Part shown: one piece after another, positions 23,133 to 32,526 of the stretch
Numbering within the stretch: the stretch's first letter is position 1
Layout of the letters: each line of letters opens with the position of its first letter
NCBI GenBank assembly: GCA_014381725.1
Contig: JACNLC010000080.1
Location: 1 to 37,267, forward strand
Source: Fidelibacterota bacterium
GTDB taxonomy: Bacteria > Fidelibacterota > Marinisomatia > SCGC-AAA003-L08 > JACNLC01
Reading direction: 5' to 3'
Length of the DNA: 37,267 nt
Position numbers and translations under genes: made by a program
The notes under the pieces: model-generated
What the model was told of the DNA's origin: nothing
Database searches by the model: none
What the model saw: the letters and a program-made list of their open reading frames with translations, nothing else

Positions 23133-24419
23133 ATGAAGAAATTTCAATCAATAAAAGGAACTAAAGACCTTCTACCAGAGGATACAATTTTGTGGCGAGA
23201 GGTAGAAATGGCAATTCATAATTTTATGCAGTTGTACGGATATGGGGAAATTCGAACTCCTGTTTTTGAGCAAACTGAATTATTTGCTCGAGGAATTGGT
23301 GAGGGAACGGATATTGTCTCCAAAGAAATGTATTCGTGGATAGACCAAGGTGGAACCAATTTAACCTTAAAACCTGAGCTTACTGCACCGGTGGTTCGAT
23401 CCTATATTCAACACAATCTAAGTGGGAAATCTCCAATAAATCGTTTGTATTACATTGATTCTTTATTCCGTCGGGAACGCCCTCAAAAAGGACGGCTTCG
23501 TCAATTTCATCAGTTTGGAATTGAGGCGATTGGTTCGGAATATCCTGAACAGGATGCTGAAGTAATTTCAATGGCATATAAAATTTATGAAATGTTTGGC
23601 GTTGATGAATTAGTTGTGAAAATTAATTCAATTGGAAGTCCCGAAATTAGGCAACCATATTTGCAGGCGCTTAGAGAATCTCTTGAATCTCATTCCGATA
23701 AATTATGTAAAACTTGTCAATCGCGATTAGGCAAAAATGCTCTTCGTTTATTCGATTGCAAAAGTGAATCTTGCAAGGGTGTTTTGGATAAATTTGCAGT
23801 TACTATTGACACGCTTCTAACAGAAGAAGATAAAAAGCATTTCCAATCTGTTTTAAAGTATCTTGATGCAATGAAAATACCTTACATTCACGATATAAAA
23901 TTAGTTCGAGGTTTGGATTATTATACTAGGACTACTTTTGAGATTGCATCGAGAAAGTTGGGAGCTCAAGATGCGCTGTGCGGTGGTGGTCGTTATGATA
24001 AATTGGTAGAAGAGTTTGGAGGAAAACCCACGCCAGCGATTGGTTTTGCTGCAGGTATTGAAAGACTATTTATTGCTTTAGATATTGACGATACTAACAA
24101 ACCATTACCATTAACTGATGTTTATTTTGTTGCACTTGGGGATGAGGCTGTAAAGGTTGCTTTTGAGATTGCAGAAAAATTAAGATTAGAAAAAGGTATT
24201 GCTGTAACCGTAGAAACACTTCAGCGAAGCATGAAAGCACAAATGCGAGAAGCAAATCGCAACAATGCTCAATTTGCTTTTATAATTGGTGATAATGAAA
24301 TTGCAGCAAATAAAATTATTGTCAAAACGATGAAATCCGGAGAGCAACAAGAAGTTCCTATTGATAAAATTGACGAGTTGTTTTCAACTGAACACGATTG
24401 CAATTGCTCGGATTGTTAA
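23133..24419 (+). CDS. hisS: Histidyl-tRNA synthetase
   Basis: A 428-residue class II synthetase charging tRNA-His. The start IKGTKDLLPED is the family N-terminus. Motif 2 is LFRRERPQKGRLRQFHQFGIEAIG. The histidine loops are LVRGLDYYTRTTFEI and ALCGGGRYDKLVEEFGG. Motif 3 includes AIGFAAGIERL. The anticodon-binding domain begins near DVYFVALGDEA. The end is unusual: the last residues are EHDCNCSDC, with C423, C425 and C428 after the normal C-terminus. The thiI ATG overlaps the stop by one base (TAATG), so the two are coupled. Confidence 0.97.
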   Translation: MKKFQSIKGTKDLLPEDTILWREVEMAIHNFMQLYGYGEIRTPVFEQTELFARGIGEGTDIVSKEMYSWIDQGGTNLTLKPELTAPVVRSYIQHNLSGKSPINRLYYIDSLFRRERPQKGRLRQFHQFGIEAIGSEYPEQDAEVISMAYKIYEMFGVDELVVKINSIGSPEIRQPYLQALRESLESHSDKLCKTCQSRLGKNALRLFDCKSESCKGVLDKFAVTIDTLLTEEDKKHFQSVLKYLDAMKIPYIHDIKLVRGLDYYTRTTFEIASRKLGAQDALCGGGRYDKLVEEFGGKPTPAIGFAAGIERLFIALDIDDTNKPLPLTDVYFVALGDEAVKVAFEIAEKLRLEKGIAVTVETLQRSMKAQMREANRNNAQFAFIIGDNEIAANKIIVKTMKSGEQQEVPIDKIDELFSTEHDCNCSDC

Positions 24420-25645
24420 TGCAGAATAGTTATTGTATATTAGTACATTACCACGAAATTTCTATAAAGGGCGGAAATAGAGCGTGGTTTGAGAAAACTT
24501 TTCAACGGAATCTAAAAAAACATATATCAGACCTACCATATACTTCAATCAATACCGCAAATGCACGAGTGTTTGTTTTTGGCATAGACGAATTACGCTG
24601 GGATGAATATGCTGAACGACTCAAATGTGTAATGGGATTAATGAATGCAACTTTAATGACACAAATTCCTGCTGAGATCGAGAAAATAAGAGAGTTATCC
24701 GCAGAATTAATAAAAGATGAAAATTTCAGCTCATTTAGAGTTTCTGCTAAAAGACAATATAAGAATTATCCACTTACTTCTACTGAAATTAACATTGATG
24801 TAGGGGCACACATCCAAAGTATTTATAAAAAACCGGTAAAACTAAAAGGTGCTGACCTAAATATTATTATCGAAATTGTTAAGGGTATGGCGTATGTTGG
24901 TGTGGATAAGATTGTTGGTTACGGCGGATTACCCGTTGGGACTGGTGAAAAAGCAGTAAGCTTATTGTCATCAGGAATTGATTCACCTGTCTCATCGTTT
25001 GAAATGCTGAAGAGAGGAGTTAATTTAGTTTATGTCCATTTTCACAGCGCACCTGCTACAAGCAGACAGTCATTAAGAAATGTAGAGGAATTATTATTAA
25101 CTTTAGCAAAATATCAACTTCGTTGTGAACTTTATCACATTCCGTTATTGGAAATCCAGCAGAAAATTATGGCAGAAGCTCCCAATAAATTTTGGGTTTT
25201 GCTTTTTAGAAGAGCTATGGTGCGATTAGCAGAACACATAGCAGATTCAATTGGAGCAGTAGCACTAATAACCGGTGAAAACATAGGACAAGTTGCATCG
25301 CAAACTCTCTCAAACATTAGGGCTACTTCAGATGCTGTTGAAATTCCAATTATCCGACCACTGGCTGGGCATAATAAAGAAGATATTATCAATCGTGCGA
25401 TCAAAATTGGCACTTATGAAACATCTATCGAACCATATCAGGATTGTTGTTCTTTCTTTGTTCCAAAGCATCCGGAAACTAAAGCAAATCTAGAAGAAAT
25501 CCGACAAATTGAAGCGAAGATTGAATTAGAACCACTCCTACAATTTGCTATAGAAAATTCTGAAAAGCAAATTATTAAGTTTGACCCGACAACCAAAGTG
25601 AAAATCAAATCCACTAAAATTCAAACAAAGAAATTAGTATTATGA
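24419..25645 (+). CDS. thiI: tRNA 4-thiouridine synthase ThiI, without rhodanese domain
   Basis: A 408-residue enzyme that adenylates U8 of tRNA and exchanges it for sulfur; in some bacteria it also serves thiamine thiazole synthesis. The NFLD and THUMP regions cover about 1-165 (VHYHEISIKGGNRAWFE; SFRVSAKRQYKNYPLTS). The PP-loop is SLLSSGIDSPVSSF (181-194), where most ThiI have SGGIDSP. The cysteine at 343/344 in YQDCCSFFVPKHPETK matches Cys344 of E. coli ThiI. The C-terminal rhodanese domain is absent, as in many non-enterobacterial ThiI. I chose ATG 24419, which overlaps the hisS stop, over an upstream TTG inside hisS. The stop overlaps the xth ATG. Confidence 0.93.
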   Translation: MQNSYCILVHYHEISIKGGNRAWFEKTFQRNLKKHISDLPYTSINTANARVFVFGIDELRWDEYAERLKCVMGLMNATLMTQIPAEIEKIRELSAELIKDENFSSFRVSAKRQYKNYPLTSTEINIDVGAHIQSIYKKPVKLKGADLNIIIEIVKGMAYVGVDKIVGYGGLPVGTGEKAVSLLSSGIDSPVSSFEMLKRGVNLVYVHFHSAPATSRQSLRNVEELLLTLAKYQLRCELYHIPLLEIQQKIMAEAPNKFWVLLFRRAMVRLAEHIADSIGAVALITGENIGQVASQTLSNIRATSDAVEIPIIRPLAGHNKEDIINRAIKIGTYETSIEPYQDCCSFFVPKHPETKANLEEIRQIEAKIELEPLLQFAIENSEKQIIKFDPTTKVKIKSTKIQTKKLVL

Positions 25646-26409
25646 GAATGATTTCGTGGAATGTAAACGGTATTCGAGCGGTGTTGAAAAAGGGATTTAT
25701 GGACTTTTTCAATTTCATTGATGCAGATATATTTTGTATCCAAGAAATCAAAGCAATGAAAGAACAAGTTGATTTTGAATTTCCACCAGACTATCATCAA
25801 TATTGGAATTCCGCAGTGCGTAAAGGATATTCAGGCACACTTGTTTTTTCCAAAGCAAAACCATTGGATGTTGTTTATGGGATAGGAATTGATAAACACG
25901 ATAATGAAGGGAGAGTTATTACACTCGAATTTCCTCAATATTTTTTTGTAACTGTCTATACTCCAAACTCAAAACGAGGATTAGAACGCCTAGATTATCG
26001 AACGCAAGAATGGGATACCGATTTTCTAGAATATGTAAAATCGTTAGAAAAATCAAAACCAGTTGTTTTCTGCGGGGATCTAAATGTTGCACATAAAGAA
26101 ATTGATTTAACCAATCCCAAATCCAATAAACACAATGCAGGATTTACAAACGAAGAACGACATAGTTTTGATAACATAGTTAAAGCCGGATTTATTGACA
26201 CTTTCAGGGAGTTTACCGAAGACTCTGGTCATTATACTTGGTGGAGTTATATGCATAATTCTCGTGCTAAAAATATTGGTTGGAGGATCGACTATTTCTG
26301 CATTTCTGAATTGTTAAAACCTTACTTAACCATTGCAAATATTTATCCTGAAATTATGGGCTCAGACCATTGTCCAATTGGAATTGAAATGGATTTTGAT
26401 GATATCTAA
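25642..26409 (+). CDS. xth: Exodeoxyribonuclease III / AP endonuclease
   Basis: A 255-residue Mg-dependent nuclease that cuts at abasic sites in base excision repair. The family motifs are complete: ISWNVNGIRAVLKKG (N8), FCIQEIKAM (E35), VTVYTPNSKRGLERLDYR, VVFCGDLNVAHKEIDL, NIGWRIDYF and GSDHCPIGIEM (D242, H243). The ATG lies in an ATGA overlap with thiI. The downstream methyltransferase starts inside its last codons. The length is typical. Confidence 0.96.
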   Translation: MRMISWNVNGIRAVLKKGFMDFFNFIDADIFCIQEIKAMKEQVDFEFPPDYHQYWNSAVRKGYSGTLVFSKAKPLDVVYGIGIDKHDNEGRVITLEFPQYFFVTVYTPNSKRGLERLDYRTQEWDTDFLEYVKSLEKSKPVVFCGDLNVAHKEIDLTNPKSNKHNAGFTNEERHSFDNIVKAGFIDTFREFTEDSGHYTWWSYMHNSRAKNIGWRIDYFCISELLKPYLTIANIYPEIMGSDHCPIGIEMDFDDI

Positions 26410-27163
26410 ATCAACTATTAAACTTTTGCGTTCACTTTCTGTTAAGAAATACCGATTGAAAGAAAAACTATTTCTAATTGAAGGGACAAGACTATTTTCA
26501 GAAGCACTTAAATCCAATTATCCTATAAAACATATTTGGGTTTTAGAGGAGACAATTGAAAATTCGAGTATTCAAAAATTACTAACAGAATTTCGTACTA
26601 GCAAAACTCCAATTGATATTGTATCACAGATAGAAATCAAGCAAATTTCTGAAACTATACAAAGTCAAGGAATTGTAGGAATTGCACAAATTCCTGAAAT
26701 ATCAACTCATAAAGATTGGAATCAAAATTTATTAATTCTCGATCGAATTTCAGACCCGGGGAATTTGGGAACCTTACTTCGGACAGCAGAATGGTTTGGA
26801 ATCAAAACTGTAATTTTATCCGAAAATTGTGCAGATCTTTTTAATCCAAAGGTTGTTCGTTCAGCAATGGGTGCTCATTTTTATCAGCGAATATTTCAGA
26901 CGAATTTATTTGACCTTTGTGATGATTTGTTAAAATCAAATTACTCAATTATCGGCGGACTAATGGATGGAGAAAGTTTGGAATCATTAGATATTTCTGA
27001 TAATAATTGGGCATTGATTTTGGGTAGTGAAGCTCACGGAATTGATGAGAATTTAGTATCGAAATGCACGCATAAGGTTACAATACCAAAATTTGGAAAT
27101 TTAGAAAGTTTGAATGTAACATCTGCGGGTGGGATATTGTTACACGAGTTAAAAAACAGATAA
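26399..27163 (+). CDS. SPOUT-class RNA methyltransferase, TrmH/SpoU family
   Basis: A 254-residue protein. The N-terminal substrate-binding domain begins SLSVKKYRLKEKLFLIEGTR, typical of TrmH-family rRNA methyltransferases. The knotted catalytic domain has motif 1 ISDPGNLGTLLRTAEWFG, motif 2 WALILGSEAHGI and motif 3 IPKFGNLESLNVTSAGGI. It likely 2'-O-methylates a ribose in rRNA or tRNA; the site cannot be named. The start at 26399 overlaps the xth stop by 11 bases and removes a 22-residue extension that would lie in xth coding sequence. In motif 3, most members have MxG where this has KFG. Confidence 0.9.
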   Translation: MISKSTIKLLRSLSVKKYRLKEKLFLIEGTRLFSEALKSNYPIKHIWVLEETIENSSIQKLLTEFRTSKTPIDIVSQIEIKQISETIQSQGIVGIAQIPEISTHKDWNQNLLILDRISDPGNLGTLLRTAEWFGIKTVILSENCADLFNPKVVRSAMGAHFYQRIFQTNLFDLCDDLLKSNYSIIGGLMDGESLESLDISDNNWALILGSEAHGIDENLVSKCTHKVTIPKFGNLESLNVTSAGGILLHELKNR

Positions 27164-27223
27164 TTTCTATTCATAAAACACACTTACTACCCCTAAATTT
27201 CACAATCAATTTAGAGAAATAAT

Positions 27224-28174
27224 ATGATAAATAACATTTTAGGTGCAATAGGAAATTCACCGATAGTAAAATTCAATCGAGTTGGAAGTGAATTATCTTG
27301 TCAGCTTTATGGTAAATGCGAATTTTTAAACGCTGGTGGTTCGGTTAAAGACAGAATTGGTTGGTATATGGTTGACCAAGCTGAAAAAGAAGGTAGAATA
27401 AAACCTGGCGATACTCTCATAGAACCAACTTCTGGGAATACTGGTATTGGATTAGCTCTTGCTGCGTCTGTAAAGGGATACAAAATAATTATCACAATGC
27501 CAGAAAAAATGAGCAAAGAAAAGCAAGTCGTTTTGGAAGCTCTCGGAGCGGAAATTGTTCGCACACCAACTGAAGCTGCTTGGGACGCTCCAGAAAGCCA
27601 TATTGGAGTAGCAAAAAAATTAAACCAAGAAATTCCAAACTCTCATATTTTAGACCAATATTCAAATTTAGCAAATCCGAATGTTCATTATAAATTTACC
27701 GCTCAAGAAATATTGGACGAAATGGGTACTGATTTAGCAATGGTGGTTATCGGCGTTGGAACTGGCGGAACTATCACTGGTGTTGCAAAAAAATTGAAAG
27801 AAGAAATTCCAAATATTAAAGTAGTTGGAGTTGACCCTTATGGCTCAATTCTCGGAGGAGGTGATGAAATATATCCATATCAAGTAGAAGGAATCGGCTA
27901 TGATTTTTTCCCCGATGTGCTTAATAATACACTAGTTGATGAATATGTAAAAACTGCTGATAAAGAATCACTTTTAATGGCAAGACGATTGATAAAAGAA
28001 GAAGGATTATTAGTTGGAGGTTCTTCTGGTTCGGCAGTTTGGGGTGCGTTGCAAGTAGCCCAAAATTTATCTGAAGATGAAAAGTGTCTAGTGATTCTAC
28101 CTGATTCCATACGAAATTACTTATCCAAATTTGTTGATGATAATTGGATGAAAGAACAGGGATTTATCGAATAA
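27224..28174 (+). CDS. PLP-dependent cystathionine beta-synthase / cysteine synthase family enzyme
   Basis: A 316-residue fold-type II PLP enzyme. The PLP lysine is K42 in [11 protein letters not shown], the phosphate/substrate loop [10 protein letters not shown] (69-78), and a later GGSSGSAV loop contacts PLP. Two segments point to cystathionine beta-synthase rather than Cys[16 protein letters not shown] and the end [17 protein letters not shown], both close in pattern to eukaryotic CBS. It has neither the heme-binding N-terminus nor C-terminal CBS domains, so it would be a minimal catalytic core. The reaction is probably serine (or O-acetylserine) plus homocysteine or sulfide. It is the first gene before mgtE, 9 bases apart. 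I leave the symbol blank because the two activities cannot be separated safely. Confidence 0.88.
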   Translation: MINNILGAIGNSPIVKFNRVGSELSCQLYGKCEFLNAGGSVKDRIGWYMVDQAEKEGRIKPGDTLIEPTSGNTGIGLALAASVKGYKIIITMPEKMSKEKQVVLEALGAEIVRTPTEAAWDAPESHIGVAKKLNQEIPNSHILDQYSNLANPNVHYKFTAQEILDEMGTDLAMVVIGVGTGGTITGVAKKLKEEIPNIKVVGVDPYGSILGGGDEIYPYQVEGIGYDFFPDVLNNTLVDEYVKTADKESLLMARRLIKEEGLLVGGSSGSAVWGALQVAQNLSEDEKCLVILPDSIRNYLSKFVDDNWMKEQGFIE

Positions 28175-28183
28175 AATTATAAC

Positions 28184-29569
28184 ATGCGCAAACAGCTATC
28201 AGAAAATGAAGTAGGTTTAATTCTAAAAACTTTACAGCGTTTATATCGCCGTAACGCTAGCGTAGCGATGTATAAATTGGTGTATAAGACTCACCCCGCA
28301 GATATGGCGTGGGTTTATCGGCATCTAAATTCTATCGAGCGAAAGGATATTTTCCAGTTCATTGAGAGAATGGAAGGACTTGGAGATTTTCTAAATGAGT
28401 TAGATGATGCTATTATTATCGAATTGTTTGGTTCCCTATCACCAAATCATATCGCTGAAGTATTGGGAAATATTGATGCTGATGATATTGTTGGTATTTT
28501 GGATGTTTTGCCGAATGAAACATCTACAGAAATCCGCGAATTGTTAAATCTAGAAGAACGCAAAGAAGTTGAAGAGTTGCTCCAGTATGATGATGAATCT
28601 GCCGGTAGGATTATGTCCACACATTTTGTTGCATTTCAGGAAATACTTACTGTTCAGGAAGCGATTGTTAAATTTCAAGAACTTAAAAACAAAGATACCG
28701 ATGCACCGTTTTATATTTATGTAATCAATGAAAAAAATCAAATGGCAGGAGTTTTATCATTACGCCAATTACTATTAAACAAACCGAAAACTGCTCTTAA
28801 AGATATAATTGATGACGATTTTATAGCTGTTTCTCCAGATACCGATCAAGAAGAAGTCGCAAAACTAGTTTCTCAATATAATTATTTGGCCTTACCTGTT
28901 GTTGAAAAGAATAATGAGCTCGTAGGTGTTATTACTGTTGACGATGTGATAGACATTTTGCGAGAAGAAGCAACTGAAGATATTTTGAAAATGGCTGGTG
29001 CAGGACAGGATAGAGAAATTCTGTTAAAATCTACTTTTGATAATGCAAAAACTCGTTTCCCTTGGCTGATGGCAAGCTGGATTGGAGGAGTAATTGCCTT
29101 GATGATTATCGGCGCTTTCGAAACTTTACTAGAAAAAACAGTTGCACTTGTTGCATTTATTCCAGTTATTATCGGGATGGGTGGTAATGTTGGCACTCAA
29201 ACTAGTACTATTATTGTTCGCGGTATTGCGACAGGCAGAGTAAATGTTAACGAAGTTTATAAAATTATCTTTAAGGAAATTAGAGTAGGAATGTTACTTG
29301 GTATTATCTACGGAGCATTTTTGGGTGTTTTGGCTTATTTCCGATTTGTTGATTTTACTAGTCCTGTGGAATTGGGTTTTATTGTTGGAATTTCAATCTT
29401 TTTCGCGATGACGATAGCGTGTACAATAGGCTCTCTGTTCCCTATTGTATTGGATAAACTAAACTTTGACCCGGCCATATCGACAGGTCCGTTTGTTACT
29501 ACAGCTATTGATATTGTTGGTGTACTAATTTACTTTTACATTGCCACTTTTTTCTTGGGTTTTAAATGA
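28184..29569 (+). CDS. mgtE: Magnesium transporter MgtE
   Basis: A 461-residue channel-like Mg2+ transporter. The N domain covers about 1-130, the CBS-domain pair about 138-262 (AGRIMSTHFVAF; ALPVVEKNNELVGVITVDDVID) and the membrane domain about 290-460 with five helices. The pore signatures are GMGGNVGTQTSTIIVRGIATG (331-351) and TAIDIVGVLIYF, where D443 matches the Mg-coordinating Asp of known MgtE. The N and CBS domains normally gate the pore by sensing cytosolic Mg2+. No clear ribosome site precedes it. The stop overlaps the ATG of a membrane glycosyltransferase (ATGA). Confidence 0.94.
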   Translation: MRKQLSENEVGLILKTLQRLYRRNASVAMYKLVYKTHPADMAWVYRHLNSIERKDIFQFIERMEGLGDFLNELDDAIIIELFGSLSPNHIAEVLGNIDADDIVGILDVLPNETSTEIRELLNLEERKEVEELLQYDDESAGRIMSTHFVAFQEILTVQEAIVKFQELKNKDTDAPFYIYVINEKNQMAGVLSLRQLLLNKPKTALKDIIDDDFIAVSPDTDQEEVAKLVSQYNYLALPVVEKNNELVGVITVDDVIDILREEATEDILKMAGAGQDREILLKSTFDNAKTRFPWLMASWIGGVIALMIIGAFETLLEKTVALVAFIPVIIGMGGNVGTQTSTIIVRGIATGRVNVNEVYKIIFKEIRVGMLLGIIYGAFLGVLAYFRFVDFTSPVELGFIVGISIFFAMTIACTIGSLFPIVLDKLNFDPAISTGPFVTTAIDIVGVLIYFYIATFFLGFK

Positions 29570-30705
29570 TTTTTGTAAAAATAATATTGTGGGGAGTTTC
29601 GCTCTATTATTTAGGAACTTTAATTTGGTTTATTACCGGTTTGAAAAAGTATAAATTACCTGTGTTCGATTTTAAAAATCCACTTTCTGTTTCAGTTATT
29701 GTTGCTGTCAGAAATGGAGAAATATCTCTCCAAAATCTGTTTTCTGATTTGGAATATCAGGATTATCCAGGGCAAGTTGAATTTATTTTTGTAGATGATG
29801 AATCAACTGATGATACTGCCTTGCTAATTCAAAATCAGTCAAAAAAAGATAGTCGTTTTCGTTTTTCATCATCAAAAGTTGGCTCATCATTACTGTCACA
29901 TAAAAAGAAAGCATTAGATGCTGGAATTTCTACAAGTACTGGAGAAGTTATTCTTTTTACTGATGTGGATTGCAAAGTTAAATCTGGCTGGGTTTCTGCA
30001 ATGGTTTCATACTTTCAAAATGGAGCTGATTATGTTATAGGTTATTCTGAAACTCTGACTGACAGCTCAATGGTTTCAAGTTTTCAATCTACTGATTTTT
30101 TGATGCTGATGTTAGCTTCTCTTGGAAGTACAAATAACGGAAATGCGTGGGCTTCAACTGGACAAAATCAAGGTTTCACTAGAAAATTGTTTGATGAAGT
30201 TGGCGGTTATGATTCTATTTGTGAATGCTTACAAGGTGACGATTCACTTTTTCTTCAAGTTTGTAGAAATATAAAGAAACCGAGAGTAGCATTTTCTTTA
30301 TTATCTGATAGTTTTGTTGTTGGCAGAACTGAAAATTGTTGGAATAGTTTCATAAAACAACGAATGCGTTGGGCTGGAGATGCTCGACTTATGTGGAAAT
30401 ATAATCCTGTTTTCTTTCTCTCAATCCTATCCACATTTTCGTATAATCTACTTTTAATCCTATTCCTTTTATTGTCTGTTAAAGCACCTTATTTTTTTGG
30501 TGTGTTTTTTATTTTATTTAGTTTAAAGTTTGTATTAGAGTATATTTTGTTTAGAAATGGTTCTACTATTTTTATTCAAAGAGCTGGAATACACAAATTT
30601 GTTTTATGGTTTCTAATTCAAATACCGTATATTATTTATATGGGGATAGGTAGTTTTTGGTCTTCACAATTATCATGGAGAGGGAGGAAGAGATCCTTCA
30701 AATAA
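29566..30705 (+). CDS. Membrane glycosyltransferase family 2, first of a tandem pair
   Basis: A 379-residue protein with an N-terminal membrane helix (about 3-26), a GT-A domain and three to four C-terminal helices. Catalytic motifs are VDDESTDD (76-83), FTDVDC (131-136), QGDDSL (223-228) and QRMRW (265-269), the QxxRW seen in processive and ceramide-glucosyltransferase-like enzymes. It ends with SWRGRKRSFK, like the WKGR tail of CrtQ/ceramide-type enzymes. It likely acts at the inner membrane on a lipid or polyprenyl acceptor. It starts in an ATGA overlap with mgtE and is followed 3 bases later by a paralogue. Confidence 0.87.
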   Translation: MIFVKIILWGVSLYYLGTLIWFITGLKKYKLPVFDFKNPLSVSVIVAVRNGEISLQNLFSDLEYQDYPGQVEFIFVDDESTDDTALLIQNQSKKDSRFRFSSSKVGSSLLSHKKKALDAGISTSTGEVILFTDVDCKVKSGWVSAMVSYFQNGADYVIGYSETLTDSSMVSSFQSTDFLMLMLASLGSTNNGNAWASTGQNQGFTRKLFDEVGGYDSICECLQGDDSLFLQVCRNIKKPRVAFSLLSDSFVVGRTENCWNSFIKQRMRWAGDARLMWKYNPVFFLSILSTFSYNLLLILFLLLSVKAPYFFGVFFILFSLKFVLEYILFRNGSTIFIQRAGIHKFVLWFLIQIPYIIYMGIGSFWSSQLSWRGRKRSFK

Positions 30706-30708
30706 TTT

Positions 30709-31830
30709 ATGTTATTTCTAATTTTACTAATTATTGTAGTTTATGGTATTCTTATTTTATGGTTCGCTGATGGGTTACAGCATCACGATAAAAAAGAAGA
30801 ACAACTAAACATAGATGCAATGCCTTTAGTATCTGTGATAGTATCTGCAAGAAATGAAGAAAAGAACATTCCACAACTTATTTCTGCACTTAATCAACAA
30901 AGTTATCCACATCACTTATACGAAATATTAGTTGCTAACGACCGCTCTTCTGATGGTACTGCTAAACTACTACAGAAACTTGCACATCATCAATCAAACT
31001 TGACTGTTGAAACAATCAAAGAAACACCACTTGGGTGGTCTCCTAAAAAATGGGCATTAAGTCAAATTATAGAAAGAGCAAGGGGAGAAATACTAATACA
31101 AACAGATGCTGATTGCATACCAACAAGCAAATGGATTGAAACAATTGTACAAGAATTTGATGATCCTTCTGTTGGATTTGTTTCCGGACCAGCGCCACTG
31201 ACAAATCATAAAGGATATATTGATAATCTCTTCGAGATGGAAAGTCTTGCACAAGATGTATTTTCTGCTGGTGCCCTATCACACGGATTTGCATTATCTT
31301 GTACAGGTCGAAATATAGCATTTCGGAAATCAGTTTATGAAGAAATTTCAGGATACGAGGATATCCAAAACTTTCAATCAGGCGATGATGATTTATTATT
31401 ACAAAAAGTAGCTACACAAACTAAATGGAAAGTAAAGTTCTCACTAGAAAAAAACAGTATCGTCGAATCTCCGCCACCTAAATCAATCGTGCAATTTGTC
31501 CGACAACGCCTGAGGTTTGCTTCAAAAGGACTATCGTATTATCAAATGCAATCGAGTACTGGTTTAAAATTGATTTTGCCATTTCTTTACCTCGCTAATT
31601 TTGTAGTTGTTATTTCTCTGTTGAATTTTGCACAACTTGCTTCTTTTTTATGGCTTGTTCCTCTTCTTTTAAAAGCTATTTTTGATGGAGTTATCACTTA
31701 TATATTTTATTCTCGGCTAAAGTTAAATTGGTCTTTATCGGTTTTCGCAGTGCTTACACTACTCCATCCATTTTATGTAGTTATTTTTGGTGCTTTAGGT
31801 CCATTTACAACGATTAATTGGAAGAGATAA
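30709..31830 (+). CDS. Membrane glycosyltransferase family 2, second of a tandem pair
   Basis: A 373-residue paralogue of the preceding gene with the same layout: an N-terminal helix (2-20), GT-A domain and C-terminal helices. The motifs are ANDRSSDGT (76-84), QTDADC (131-136), SGDDDL (224-229) and QRLRF (266-270). In the last one, Trp of QxxRW is replaced by Phe, and the first Asp pair (DD) is ND. It ends INWKR. These changes suggest a different donor or acceptor from its neighbour, not loss of function, since the DxD is intact. The DUF3108-like gene starts immediately after the stop. Confidence 0.86.
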   Translation: MLFLILLIIVVYGILILWFADGLQHHDKKEEQLNIDAMPLVSVIVSARNEEKNIPQLISALNQQSYPHHLYEILVANDRSSDGTAKLLQKLAHHQSNLTVETIKETPLGWSPKKWALSQIIERARGEILIQTDADCIPTSKWIETIVQEFDDPSVGFVSGPAPLTNHKGYIDNLFEMESLAQDVFSAGALSHGFALSCTGRNIAFRKSVYEEISGYEDIQNFQSGDDDLLLQKVATQTKWKVKFSLEKNSIVESPPPKSIVQFVRQRLRFASKGLSYYQMQSSTGLKLILPFLYLANFVVVISLLNFAQLASFLWLVPLLLKAIFDGVITYIFYSRLKLNWSLSVFAVLTLLHPFYVVIFGALGPFTTINWKR

Positions 31831-32526
31831 TTGAGAATATTCTTAATTATATTATTTGGTGTTGGATTATTAACTGCAAAAACTCTCCATTACGAAATTG
31901 ATTTGTGGGGAATCCATGTTGCTGATGTTGAAATGGAAACTTCTGACACATTATTTGAAAATATCCCGTCAAAAGTAATACTATTTACTACGAAAACCAC
32001 CCCTTTTACATCTAAATTATTCAGAGTTAATAATCATTACAAGACCATTGTAAGTAAAATTGATAATAGAGTTCTTTATTTTAGTAAAAGCACTTTTCAA
32101 CCTGGAGTAGAAAACAAAATATCAACACAATTAATTGGCGGTAATATTTGTTACACTAATTCTGATATTTGTATCCCAGACAGTACTTTCAACATATTCT
32201 CATTTCTTGAGTATTTATGCCATTTTGCAGAAAAGGGGTCGCAAAATAAATTTCTAATTGAACGCGAAGGATTGTTGTATAACGCTAATTATAAATGTCA
32301 AAATATTGATAATTCTACAACATTAATAGAATTGAAAATGACTCAAAAGAATAATGTTTCACAATACCAAGTATTTGAACACACGGATATATTTACTTGG
32401 GCAATATTCAAGGAAAACACTACTAAGAATATTTGGATGAATACTGAGCTTAATGAAATTCTTCGCTGTGAGTTTAAATCAGGATTGGTTAGATTAACTG
32501 CCAAGAAAACTGTTAAAAATGAATAA
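31831..32526 (+). CDS. Exported protein, DUF3108-like
   Basis: A 231-residue protein with a short signal peptide (1-16, ending LLTAKT) and a beta-rich body. The opening LHYEIDLWGIHVADVEMET, the mid-protein FSFLEYLCHFAEKG and the later KNIWMNTELNEILRCEF fit my memory of DUF3108 proteins. These are periplasmic and resemble lipid- or glycan-linked outer-membrane factors of unknown mechanism. The start is TTG directly after the stop of the glycosyltransferase gene, so it is coupled. It has internal cysteines that could pair in the periplasm. The family call is tentative; export is well supported. Confidence 0.68.
   Translation: MRIFLIILFGVGLLTAKTLHYEIDLWGIHVADVEMETSDTLFENIPSKVILFTTKTTPFTSKLFRVNNHYKTIVSKIDNRVLYFSKSTFQPGVENKISTQLIGGNICYTNSDICIPDSTFNIFSFLEYLCHFAEKGSQNKFLIEREGLLYNANYKCQNIDNSTTLIELKMTQKNNVSQYQVFEHTDIFTWAIFKENTTKNIWMNTELNEILRCEFKSGLVRLTAKKTVKNE

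Noticed and set aside
26333-26398. Upstream start for the TrmH-type methyltransferase
   Set aside because: The extra 22 residues lie in xth coding sequence and do not resemble the family N-terminus.
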